Shown here: positions 4,401-11,296 of the stretch, one piece after another
Numbering within the stretch: the first letter of the stretch is position 1
Layout of the letters: each line of letters opens with the position of its first letter
DNA from: a virus
Virus record (IMG/VR): IMGVR_UViG_3300011114_000818
Span: 1-33,249 of that record
Direction: 5' to 3' (one strand)
Length of the DNA stretch: 33,249 nt
Notes under the pieces: model-generated
What the model saw: only the letters and a program-made list of their open reading frames with translations
Told to the model about the DNA's origin: nothing
Database searches by the model: none
Position numbers and translations under genes: made by a program

Positions 4401-6683
4401 TTATGCGCTGAGGCTCACAACCATGTTGAAGCCTGGAGCGGAACAAATTACGTTGCCGTAATAAGCAATACGGATTTCGAGAGCATCCGCATTTCCGACT
4501 CGAAGACCTTCAAGGCCTTCCATGCCGTAAGTGAGAATGTGTGGTGCTTTACCCAAGGTCCTGAGTTTCCAGGTGTCTGTGGTCAAGCAATAAGCAGTCA
4601 ATGGAGGACAGGATCTGTCAGCCACGACTGGGATTTTGCCGTAAGCAGAATGAAAGTGAATGGCTTCAAAAGCCACTTCAACTTCATCATGCTCAAGCAT
4701 GACGTACTGAACTTTCGCACCCAAGGAATTGACGAGAGACGCATAGCTGACAAAATCAAGAATGATCAAGTCAAACGATGCACCTTCTCGGTTCCCGTAA
4801 GCGAGAGCAGAAGTTAGACCTTCTTCGATGGTAAGGTTCGTTGCATTGTAACGAAGACCTGCCAAACGAGTTGGGTCAGCAGAGCGATTAACGCCCCAAT
4901 AGTTGTCATTCGATGGTGGATCAACGTTTGGAACCCAAGCAGCTAGGCCGGAAAGACCTAACATACCTGCGATTGTGGAAGATCCAGCAATCCCGATGTC
5001 TCCCAACACCTGAACGTAGTCGTTAGCTGCCCATGAAGTCTGAGGAGCACCTTGCACGACTGTTCCGGTAATGACGCCAGTTCCACGATTCACAGAAGTG
5101 ATCTGAATCGCGTCAATGGTGCCTGGTGTGTTCTGAAGTGCTGCACCGCCATCGGTGACAGAAGCTTGCAGAGTCATCCCCACTTCAAACTGAACTACCT
5201 GCTGACTGTTGGCCAACGTGAAGGTCAAGTTTGGAGAAGAGTAGGTCACACCAGCAGACGAGATCTGTCCACGGGAAGCGGTACCGCCCGAGAAAAGCTC
5301 GAATGCCATGTTGTTGGACAAGTTTCTGAAGCCGTTGTCCATCGTGCGGGAAGCTTCGTCTACGAATGCCCCAGCATTGGTTTTGGTCTGTTCCATCAAA
5401 AGATTTGTGATGGTGACCAATTGATAATCCTGCACAGCGTACACGAAGTAGCTGATGACAGAAGAAGCGGTTTGCTGATTCTGTGCATTAGCAAATGTAT
5501 GTGCGCGGCCTTGAGGGTTCAGTCATGTTCCCATGAGGCTTTTTATCCTCATCTCTGATATTTTATTGTGTAGTTGAATGCTTTTTCAAGAGTTTTTGCA
5601 GTATCACCTAACAATCCTAAGCCTCTATTACATTTATCACACAACAAACCTCGTATTTTATTTGTTGTATGATCATGATCAATTACCAATCCACGAGAAC
5701 TTAGTTTGCTTTCATGAATTCCGCAAATTTCACAACAATAATTACAAGCTAATCTCATTTGATCAACTTGCTCTCCAGTTAAACCAAATTTCGCTTTCCT
5801 TTTAGTATCCCTGATTCTTTTTTTATTGTTGTCTCGCCATTCTTTTTGCTTTGCCGCTAATTTAGGTCCAAAAGCTTTTTTCATTTTCATGTATCGGGTG
5901 CTATCGCACTTTTTACATATATAAGCTAATCCGTCAGGACTTGAATTGCGTTTCCAAAAACAATCACGAGGTTTAAATTCTTTGCACGTACTACATTTTT
6001 TCACATCAGCTTGGCGTACATTTTCACTCATTTTTACCTTTTGAGTGTCAGGCACTCTTGGTTGCTTATATTCTACACTATTTATGTAGGTTCATCAACT
6101 ACGCTCTACGATGGCCTAAGTGCTTTAATTCTTAGGCTTATCTCGGTATTAGCATTTCAGCCTTCACCGATATTGCCCGATTTTAATACGGCAATTCCTC
6201 AAGTTTACCGTATTCCAAAGGAACCAATTTGTTACTCCGGCTTTTGCCGTGGCTTACTCACCTCTTCGGGCTTCAGCTCTTGGATTTATTTTGTTATGTC
6301 CAAGATCAGACTATCGCATACGCTTTCGCGTCCCTCTCGCTTAGTCGTTCACGCTGGCATTACCCTTGCGCCTTGTTGTCCTCTTCAGGAGTTCCAAGTC
6401 AATTAGAGAAGGTTTATCATCCCCAATTCCTTTAGGGATGTATTTCCCTGCAAATCCGTCCAATTCCTTTAGATTTTAAGAGAGACCCGACGGTTAAATA
6501 ATAGGACTCTCGTTTTTAGGAATCATGGCAAGCCACGGATTTTTTGCATACTTGTTCAGGAAAATTTTACATCGTCTATGCTTAAATAACGATGTTTTTC
6601 ATGTAGTCTTTATCGTCTACATAAAGTTCTTTAAGTGCAGCAATCTGATTGCTGCTATTTGCGTATACTGGTGAAATAGCCAT
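4401..6683 (-). CDS. Major capsid protein, gene split into five exons
   Basis: Joining exons 6588..6683 (32 codons), 6503..6550 (16), 6434..6460 (9), 6207..6224 (6) and 4401..5519 (372 plus stop) gives one 435-residue protein. All joints fall between codons. The start ATG (6683) follows AAGGA at six bases. The joined N-terminal region runs MAISPVYANSSNQ, YAKNPWLAMIPKNESP, DGFAGKYIP, VPLEYG, NPQGRAHTFANAQ. I recognise this as the continuous conserved order of podovirus capsid proteins (KNP..A.IPK, GKY.P.P, YG.PQGR..TFANAQ). Neither end is functional alone: unspliced translation from the start stops after 33 codons. The large exon carries the rest of the HK97-type fold, including NLSNNMAFELFSGG. 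The scaffold gene is immediately upstream and a terminator follows. Exon limits were chosen by protein continuity and by P1, P10 and terminal-G signals, which agree at every joint. Confidence 0.88.
5520..6206 (-). ncRNA. Insert 4 in MCP: group I intron (687 nt) carrying an HNH endonuclease gene
   Basis: The upstream exon ends AATACGGT and pairs with GCCGTATT in the insert, giving seven Watson-Crick pairs plus a terminal U.G (P1). CTTGAGG just 5' of the guide pairs with CCTCAAG in the next exon (P10, after a small internal loop). The insert ends ...GACTG with the terminal G expected of group I introns. Inside, GCCTAAG/CTTAGGC forms a perfect P6-like hairpin, and an ATCGGT...ACCGAG pairing resembles P4/P5. 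GTAGTTGA (6102..6095) is an exact 8-base complement of TCAACTAC (5577..5570), a good P7 candidate. ATGAGG/CCTCAT near the 3' end is P9-like. The HNH frame starts inside and its last codons supply the second P7 strand. The first in-frame stop comes after seven codons. Confidence 0.82.
5549..6031 (-). CDS. Intron-encoded HNH homing endonuclease, endonuclease VII-like
   Basis: A 160-residue protein. I chose ATG 6031 because AAAAGG lies five bases before it; an upstream GTG at 6055 would add eight residues. Residues 13-42 hold two CxxC pairs (CSTC, CKKC), a zinc knuckle that probably binds DNA. The middle is Lys/Arg rich. The C-terminal domain (about 96-150) has CEIC at 100-103, the catalytic DHDH at 118-121, IRGLLCDKCN at 126-135 and NRGLGLLGD. 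This is the signature of the recombination endonuclease VII family, in which the four Cys hold a structural zinc. Such enzymes in group I introns cut intron-less alleles and so spread the intron by homing. The gene lies wholly inside insert 4 of MCP, and its last codons overlap the intron core. Confidence 0.9.
   Translation of the reverse strand: MSENVRQADVKKCSTCKEFKPRDCFWKRNSSPDGLAYICKKCDSTRYMKMKKAFGPKLAAKQKEWRDNNKKRIRDTKRKAKFGLTGEQVDQMRLACNYCCEICGIHESKLSSRGLVIDHDHTTNKIRGLLCDKCNRGLGLLGDTAKTLEKAFNYTIKYQR
6225..6433 (-). ncRNA. Insert 3 in MCP: compact group I intron (209 nt) with full core
   Basis: P1: exon CATCCCT with intron GGGGATG, six pairs plus the closing U.G. P10: AAAGGAAT with exon 4 start GTTCCTTT, eight pairs with one wobble. 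Core motifs in order: GGCGCAAGGGTAATGCC (P4/P5), CAGCGTGAACGACTA (P6 and the first P7 strand, GACTA at 6346..6342), ACGC-GAAA-GCGT (P8 with tetraloop, 6331..6320), ATAGTCTGA (second P7 strand, TAGTC at 6313..6309), then TCTTGGA/TCCAAGA (P9) and CGGC-AAAA-GCCG. It ends GTAACAAATTG. The AACGACTA...ATAGTCTGA...GTAAC..AATTG pattern closely resembles my memory of the Staphylococcus phage Twort intron (subgroup IA2). There is no reading frame inside. It is the only insert with a clearly complete and compact core. Confidence 0.9.
6461..6502 (-). other. Insert 2 in MCP: 42-nt core-less mini-intron
   Basis: It lies between ...KNESP and DGFAGKYIP of the capsid protein. P1: exon GAGAGTCCT with insert GGGTCTCTC, seven Watson-Crick pairs, one T-T mismatch and the closing U.G. 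P10: CCGTC directly 5' of the guide pairs perfectly with the next exon start GACGG. The last base is G (…AAAGGAATTG). An in-frame TAA occurs at the third codon. Only about 19 bases remain after P1, far too few for P3-P8. It shares ATTATTTAA at its start with insert 1 (ATTTAA). Its 3' end ATTG before G matches the 3' end of insert 3, so it may be a relic of a full intron that lost its core. Confidence 0.8.
6551..6587 (-). other. Insert 1 in MCP: 37-nt core-less mini-intron
   Basis: It lies between ...DDKDYMKNIV and YAKNPWLAMIPK. P1: exon ACATCGTT with insert GACGATGT, seven Watson-Crick pairs plus the closing U.G at the cut. P10: GCATA directly 5' of the guide pairs perfectly with the next exon start TATGC. 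The insert ends CCTGAACAAG, so the last base is G. The second codon inside is TAA, and 37 is not a multiple of three, so without removal the capsid frame is lost. No ribozyme core fits. Removal by a core supplied from another part of the transcript is inferred; the pairings are seen. Confidence 0.8.
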
Positions 6684-6696
6684 ATTTCATCCTTCG

Positions 6697-7689
6697 TCAT
6701 TTTAATTTGTTCCAGAATGCGGCCATCGCTCGCTCTCTCGGAGACATAGCGGGCTGTACTCCGTCACGGTTGGTTAAAGTTGTCACTGGTGCTTGGCGGG
6801 CTTGCGTGCTCTGCGCCTCTTGCGTCTTAGCTTGAAATTTATTTAGCTTTGAGAACTCTTGCAGTCTTTGTGCGACCGTTGGCTCGAAATAGGATTCAAC
6901 CGCACGTGCAGCAGTTTCCATGTCAAGCAGCTCTCCGGTTTCCCGGAAATGTCTCGCCATGACATCGACTACTGTTTGTTGTGCGTTATTGAATCGAATT
7001 GAAGCATACTCTTCCCCATTAGCCACCAGCGAATTTACTTCAGATTTAATCTGACGCATCACTTGCTGTTCTTGGGCTGTATCGCGTTCCACTTGAGCTT
7101 TCTCAATCCCTTCTTTCATGGATTTAAGTTCGGCTCGAAGCTCTTCGATACCTGCATTTCCTGCATTTTGGTTGAGTACGGCTTCGGTCAACTGGTCGTA
7201 AGTGACGCCGTGTTCTTGCAAAACTCTCAGTGGATTCGTTTTTAGAGATTGAATCAGCTCATCAGTACCCCTCGCGGTGTCTTGTTGAGTGCTAAATTGT
7301 TTCTCTTTGGCTGCAATCGCCTGCTCTCGCAGTTGCAAGGCCCGCTTCGCTCTCGCTAAAGCGGCAATCTGAGGGCTCAGAGGCTTCGTATCGTCAGAAG
7401 CAACTGGCTCTTTCGGACTTTCATCTGTGGTTAAAATGTCGGATTGAACGGGTGCCTCTGTTGCTGGAGGCGTCCAATCCCGGTAAACACTACGCTGAGT
7501 GTTTAATTTGATTCTTTTAATCTGATTTTGAATTGTGTTCTGTTCCACTTCAGCAGGCTTTGCCGTGACGGTGTCAGGACTGACGCCTTGCATGACGGCT
7601 TTAGCGCGCGCCATTCTGTCTGCTCCAGCGGATTGACCGATTTCCATATTAGCTGGCGCGTTCGGCGCAGCCATTGGGGATATTTTCAT
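6697..7689 (-). CDS. Capsid scaffold protein
   Basis: A 330-residue protein directly upstream of MCP and downstream of the portal gene, the standard place for scaffolds. It is highly charged, Gln/Ala/Glu rich and mostly helical, with a probable coiled coil at about 105-220 (LARAKRALQLREQAIAAKEK; then IEELRAELKSMKEGIEKAQV). The C-terminus is short and basic (MSPRERAMAAFWNKLK), as in scaffolds that bind the capsid shell through a basic tail. AAGGAG six bases before ATG (7689) gives a strong ribosome site. No protease motif is visible, so the scaffold probably leaves the procapsid intact. Confidence 0.85.
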   Translation of the reverse strand: MKISPMAAPNAPANMEIGQSAGADRMARAKAVMQGVSPDTVTAKPAEVEQNTIQNQIKRIKLNTQRSVYRDWTPPATEAPVQSDILTTDESPKEPVASDDTKPLSPQIAALARAKRALQLREQAIAAKEKQFSTQQDTARGTDELIQSLKTNPLRVLQEHGVTYDQLTEAVLNQNAGNAGIEELRAELKSMKEGIEKAQVERDTAQEQQVMRQIKSEVNSLVANGEEYASIRFNNAQQTVVDVMARHFRETGELLDMETAARAVESYFEPTVAQRLQEFSKLNKFQAKTQEAQSTQARQAPVTTLTNRDGVQPAMSPRERAMAAFWNKLK

Positions 7690-7703
7690 GATGTGCTCCT
7701 TGG

Positions 7704-8135
7704 TTAAAAATTAGCAGATGCCCAAAGCTTTTTGCCCCAAGAAACTACCATTTCTTTTAAAGTAAGCTTAGGTTCTTCAATGGGCGTAAATTTGGGTGTT
7801 TCCAAGTTCGTTAGGATTTGAGGCTTATGGTATTCCTTGCGCCTTTCTTTAGCTAAGCGCAAACGATTGTTCCACGCTTCAGGATCATTAAGCAGAACTT
7901 TACCCTGCCAAGTCAACTCACCTAGTGGCGCATCGGGTGCAATCTTATTAATCTGACAACTCTTTAACTCTTCCCGTTTGAGATTAAGCGCGGCTAATTT
8001 TTTCGCTTGCTCGGCTCGCCATGCAACGATCTCATTAGGCCCGCCAATCGATGTAATTTTAAATGTAACAGGCCTTTTCTGTTCCTGCACTAATGCAGCA
8101 GGGTTATTCAAGTAATCAGACAGTTTTAAACTCAT
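7704..8135 (-). CDS. Unknown protein between portal and scaffold
   Basis: A 143-residue, Lys/Glu-rich soluble protein with no recognised domain. It starts with an ATG that overlaps the portal stop by four bases (8132..8135), so it is translationally coupled to portal. The scaffold follows 14 bases later. The sequence is mixed helix with a Pro-rich stretch (ETPKFTPIEEPKLTLKE) and a Trp-containing C-terminus. A head assembly accessory role is inferred from position. Confidence 0.7.
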   Translation of the reverse strand: MSLKLSDYLNNPAALVQEQKRPVTFKITSIGGPNEIVAWRAEQAKKLAALNLKREELKSCQINKIAPDAPLGELTWQGKVLLNDPEAWNNRLRLAKERRKEYHKPQILTNLETPKFTPIEEPKLTLKEMVVSWGKKLWASANF

Positions 8136-10048
8136 GCAACAGCAGCTCCAGCGGGTGTGTTAGGCACCATTGGGTTAGTGACGTTAGGTTGAGGAAGCGC
8201 GGTTGGTGCTCCTTGTCCCGGTGCTACGGGGAGAGCTGGCATCGGTGGAGTCATCGCCATTTTAAGCGCATTGAGCTGCGTCCAAAAATCTCTCAGCATC
8301 TGCGCTTTGTCTTCCTCAAGTTTAGCAGCTACGTACAAATTATAGTACTGAACCGTGAGCTGCATGCCTAAATCAAAATCCATCCATTGATCAGGCGGCG
8401 TATAAGTACCTTCTTCAACAATTAGATCAAGGTATTTAAAGATTCGCTCCTCGCTGGCATTCGCCAATTGATCCATTTGATCTTCATCCAAAGAACCTAG
8501 AAGTCTGCGACCTTCTTTCAAGGTCAACATACCGCTTTGAACACGCTCAATGATAGCTTGCGCTCGGCCTGCTGGATCACGGGGGAGTGAGGATTCATTA
8601 AACACTTGAATAATGAACGGATCATTTAAAAACTTAGCTTCCGGCAAATCTATTTCTTTAGTCCCGTTTTTGTTCGGGTAAACGGTGGAGTATTTACCAT
8701 CTCGCTCTGCAATTTCCTTGGCTAGGTTCGTAATCTTATAAGCCAAATCAATGAATACCTGATCATACTTTCGAGACAATTCATTCTGCCTGTCCGTTGA
8801 AATGTCATCGTAAACTCGCTGCGCTTCACCGGAGTTTAAACCCGTAGGCTTTTGTCCCGCCGCCTGCATCTGGCTAATGCCAGTTTGTTGAAAGGCATAA
8901 CCAATTAGGTTCGTGCGTTCATTGTACATTTCAGGAGCATTACAGGGTGCAACCTCATAAGTAGGTTTTGTCCCACGGTATTTGATAATTGAACCAATTT
9001 CATTATTTTGCGCAGCTGCTGAGACTTTAGAACCTTCTTCAATAAACACACGTGGCACACCCACGGTTTGAATGCTTTTGGCAATGGTGTACATGATGCG
9101 GTCTAGACCCATTTGCGTTCCAAAAAGCTGCGCCGCAATACCCCGCCCAAAGAATCCCCTGAAAGGCTCATTGTAATGCAAGAACACGAAAGGGAAATCC
9201 TCTTTATTGTATTCTTCATCTACCAATAACCCGTTGACGCAGGCGATAGCATGGCGTCCATCACCTGCGTCCTTACCGCTCGGAAGCTTCCACGCTTCGA
9301 CGACCATAATTTGGTCGGCTATGGAGCGTCCTGAATTGTGATCATTATCAGGAAACGCGTTTTGCGCTCCTGCAATCGTCTTCTTTTGTTTCGGAAAGCG
9401 CGCCATGACCTTTTTGCGGTCCATTAGCTTGAGTTGATAAAGCTGAGTCGGCTCGCCGTTGATCGCGTCATTCAAGTCTACGTAAAGATCAGCCACACCG
9501 ACTCGGTCAATGGCTATCTTATGATCTGAGTTTTCATAAACCTTGAGGCATCCCGTGCCTGTTACTAGCGCATCTTTTAAACATTGAGTCGTTTTTTGAT
9601 AGGTTTTAGTCTGATAAAACTCACCACCAATGAAGTGATTCAACTTTTCAGCTAAGTGACGTTGCTTATAATCGCCTGCGTCGGTCAAAAATTTAGGCAT
9701 TGGTCTGTTCTGCCCATGCCGAGCCACTAGAGTATCTGTTGCAGATTGCACCAAATTAAATGAAGGCCGATCTTGTGGAAGGGTTTTGGTCTCATCCATT
9801 TTGCTCGTGTTAGAGCCAGCATAGCTGTAAACCGGAAGTCCTGCATAAAGCCTGATGGACGTTGCAATTTGCCTCACTCGCCACGTTTGAGAAGTTTTGA
9901 GATACGCAGCAGTGGAACAAAGTCCCGCTGCTACTTTCATTTCATCAAACTCAGTCCACCACTCCACCAACTCCTCTTTGACCGAGGAGCGGTCTTTGGT
10001 CTTCATGATGATTTTATCAATCGGGGAGTCAGTGGGTTTAACTTTCAT
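8132..10048 (-). CDS. Portal (head-tail connector) protein
   Basis: A 638-residue protein forming the twelve-fold channel through which DNA enters and leaves the head. Family-like segments are ARHGQNRPMPKFLTDAGDYK (about 107-126), KDALVTGTGCLKVYEN (about 157-172), DFPFVFLHYNEPFRGFFGRG (clip region) and GLDRIMYTIAKSIQTVGVPR. A helical stem region and a Pro/Ala-rich C-terminus (PPMPALPVAPGQGAPTALPQ) follow. Length and pattern fit podovirus portals. It lies three genes after terminase and upstream of scaffold. Confidence 0.9.
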   Translation of the reverse strand: MKVKPTDSPIDKIIMKTKDRSSVKEELVEWWTEFDEMKVAAGLCSTAAYLKTSQTWRVRQIATSIRLYAGLPVYSYAGSNTSKMDETKTLPQDRPSFNLVQSATDTLVARHGQNRPMPKFLTDAGDYKQRHLAEKLNHFIGGEFYQTKTYQKTTQCLKDALVTGTGCLKVYENSDHKIAIDRVGVADLYVDLNDAINGEPTQLYQLKLMDRKKVMARFPKQKKTIAGAQNAFPDNDHNSGRSIADQIMVVEAWKLPSGKDAGDGRHAIACVNGLLVDEEYNKEDFPFVFLHYNEPFRGFFGRGIAAQLFGTQMGLDRIMYTIAKSIQTVGVPRVFIEEGSKVSAAAQNNEIGSIIKYRGTKPTYEVAPCNAPEMYNERTNLIGYAFQQTGISQMQAAGQKPTGLNSGEAQRVYDDISTDRQNELSRKYDQVFIDLAYKITNLAKEIAERDGKYSTVYPNKNGTKEIDLPEAKFLNDPFIIQVFNESSLPRDPAGRAQAIIERVQSGMLTLKEGRRLLGSLDEDQMDQLANASEERIFKYLDLIVEEGTYTPPDQWMDFDLGMQLTVQYYNLYVAAKLEEDKAQMLRDFWTQLNALKMAMTPPMPALPVAPGQGAPTALPQPNVTNPMVPNTPAGAAVA

Positions 10049-10050
10049 AT

Positions 10051-10314
10051 TTAGCTCGTTAAGACTTCATCAAGAGCTTGAAGGGCCTCATCCGTATGAG
10101 CTGGCTCCTTCATGTCTCGGTTAGATTCAATTAGAAATGGATTTTCCATTTGAAAAGAAGTCCCAAAGTCGTCAGGAGAAGAAACACCTTGAGACTTCTT
10201 TTCAGGTAGATCGCCAAACTCAAAGGTCAGATCTTTAAGGTTGGCCTTGATAACGCCTTGCTTGCGACAAAGTTTAAAAAGCTGCTCCAAGTCTTTTAGC
10301 TTTGTAATCATCAT
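10051..10314 (-). CDS. Small unknown head-cluster protein
   Basis: An 87-residue acidic protein. Its ATG overlaps the stop of the His-rich gene (ATGA), and its stop is two bases before the portal start. The N-terminal part (LKDLEQLFKLCRKQGVIKAN) looks like a short helix-strand domain that I recall from small proteins encoded before portals in related podoviruses. The C-terminal part is acidic and probably disordered (NRDMKEPAHTDEALQALDEV). Function unknown. Confidence 0.75.
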   Translation of the reverse strand: MMITKLKDLEQLFKLCRKQGVIKANLKDLTFEFGDLPEKKSQGVSSPDDFGTSFQMENPFLIESNRDMKEPAHTDEALQALDEVLTS

Positions 10315-10997
10315 GCGGGATGAGGGTTCCTATCCTTTTTCTTCATCGATTTAAGGATATGTGCCACAACATCATGTCGATCGTGATCCTCACGAGCATT
10401 ACCCAAAAAATCACCATCGTCTTTACCTGTGTTGTGGGTATCTTCTAAATCATCTCTTAATGCCAAATCATCAAATTCGTTTGGTTTTAAGCCAGCCAAG
10501 TGATGATCATCATTGGCGATGCGTCCACCTTTAGAATAGTGCGGAAGCTTCTTTAAAATATGTCCCACAACATCTTCATGATCGTGATGTGACTCACCAC
10601 CCTGGGCCATATGTTTTGAATGGTGAATATCACCGCCATGTGCATGATGAGAATGAGGCAAGCCAGCCTGACAAGCGGCACAAGTAGACTTTTCATCATG
10701 AGCCATACCGCCTTTAGCCATGTGGTGCATTTTGCCACCGTGAGCCATGTGCTGATTCAGATGCTTTTCTTCTTCATGCTCAGCTGCTGCGTTATGCTTT
10801 TCATGTTCCTTCGGCAAAGGAAGATAACCAGAAGCTAAGTTTTCTTCGTGGATACTTCCGCCGTGAGCTTTATGCTGAGCCTTTCGCTTGAGAGAATAGG
10901 CAATCGCCAAAGATTGCTTCAAAGGTTTACCGTGGTGCATTTCCATAGATACATTATGGCCAAACGCTTTCGCGCTTTTGCCGTGGGATAAGGGCAT
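10311..10997 (-). CDS. Histidine-rich repeat protein of the head cluster
   Basis: A 228-residue protein with about 35 His. The start at ATG 10997 is favoured because GAAGGAG lies seven bases before it; an ATG six bases earlier is too close. The N-terminus (PLSHGKSAKAFGHNVSMEMH, then GKPLKQSLAIAYSLKRKA) is a basic pattern that I recall from phage head-cluster proteins. The middle has repeated A-H/K-GG-x-x-H motifs (AHGGSIH, AHGGKMH, AKGGMAH, AHGGDIH, AQGGESH) and one CAAC pair. Near the C-terminus, HEDVVGHILK and RHDVVAHILK are a duplicated segment. The composition suggests metal binding, pH-dependent behaviour or packing with DNA. No enzymatic motif is seen. Confidence 0.8.
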   Translation of the reverse strand: MPLSHGKSAKAFGHNVSMEMHHGKPLKQSLAIAYSLKRKAQHKAHGGSIHEENLASGYLPLPKEHEKHNAAAEHEEEKHLNQHMAHGGKMHHMAKGGMAHDEKSTCAACQAGLPHSHHAHGGDIHHSKHMAQGGESHHDHEDVVGHILKKLPHYSKGGRIANDDHHLAGLKPNEFDDLALRDDLEDTHNTGKDDGDFLGNAREDHDRHDVVAHILKSMKKKDRNPHPA

Positions 10998-10999
10998 GA

Positions 11000-11248
11000 T
11001 CATTCTCCTTCAGGGTGTTCGCCTTCAACATGGGGTTCAGAATCTAAAACTTGAAAAGCGGCCCGAAGTGCCATGACTAAATCTTTAGCGTTCCTTTTAT
11101 GCACTGCGTCCAGTAATTCGTGCGCAATGGCTTCCATCATTTCATCATGTCCATCCATTTCATCCTCATGATCCGAGTCACGGGTAATGTGCTCGATGGG
11201 AGCGGATACAGATATGGATGCTTCTTTTTTCTTCATAAAAGGAATCAT
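11000..11248 (-). CDS. Small acidic protein next to terminase
   Basis: An 82-residue, strongly acidic protein (DSDHEDEMDGHDEMMEAIAH) followed by a helical segment HELLDAVHKRNAKDLVMALR and a C-terminal EPHVEGEHPEGE. A GAGG box six bases before ATG supports the start. The helical segment resembles small proteins I recall between terminase and portal genes in podoviruses. Role unknown. Its stop is two bases from the start of the His-rich gene, so the two are coupled. Confidence 0.75.
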   Translation of the reverse strand: MIPFMKKKEASISVSAPIEHITRDSDHEDEMDGHDEMMEAIAHELLDAVHKRNAKDLVMALRAAFQVLDSEPHVEGEHPEGE

Positions 11249-11296
11249 TTTGGGCCTCTATTCTCTAATCTTGGCCTAGATGTCGCCTGTTTTATA

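Noticed and set aside
4401-5444. Capsid frame starting at the internal GTG 5444 as a complete gene
   Set aside because: It would lack the conserved N-terminal arm. Codons upstream to 5519 continue the conserved sequence (NPQGRAHTFANAQ), and no ribosome site precedes it.
5052-5558. Plus-strand frame of 168 residues opposite the capsid gene
   Set aside because: It is a shadow of capsid exon 5 and the end of insert 4, without a ribosome site or recognisable protein features.
6461-6587. Translational bypassing (T4 gene 60 type) as explanation of the two short inserts
   Set aside because: The size and the hairpin with an early stop fit, but no matching take-off and landing codons occur at the joints that restore capsid continuity (an AAC/AAC pair in insert 1 would drop the conserved Ile-Val). 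The same P1, P10, U.G and terminal-G signals at all four inserts favour splicing. It remains the main alternative.
4401-6683. Capsid gene broken by frameshifts or assembly errors (pseudogene)
   Set aside because: All exon pieces are intact, in order and joined between codons with exact group I signals. Random damage would not leave these.
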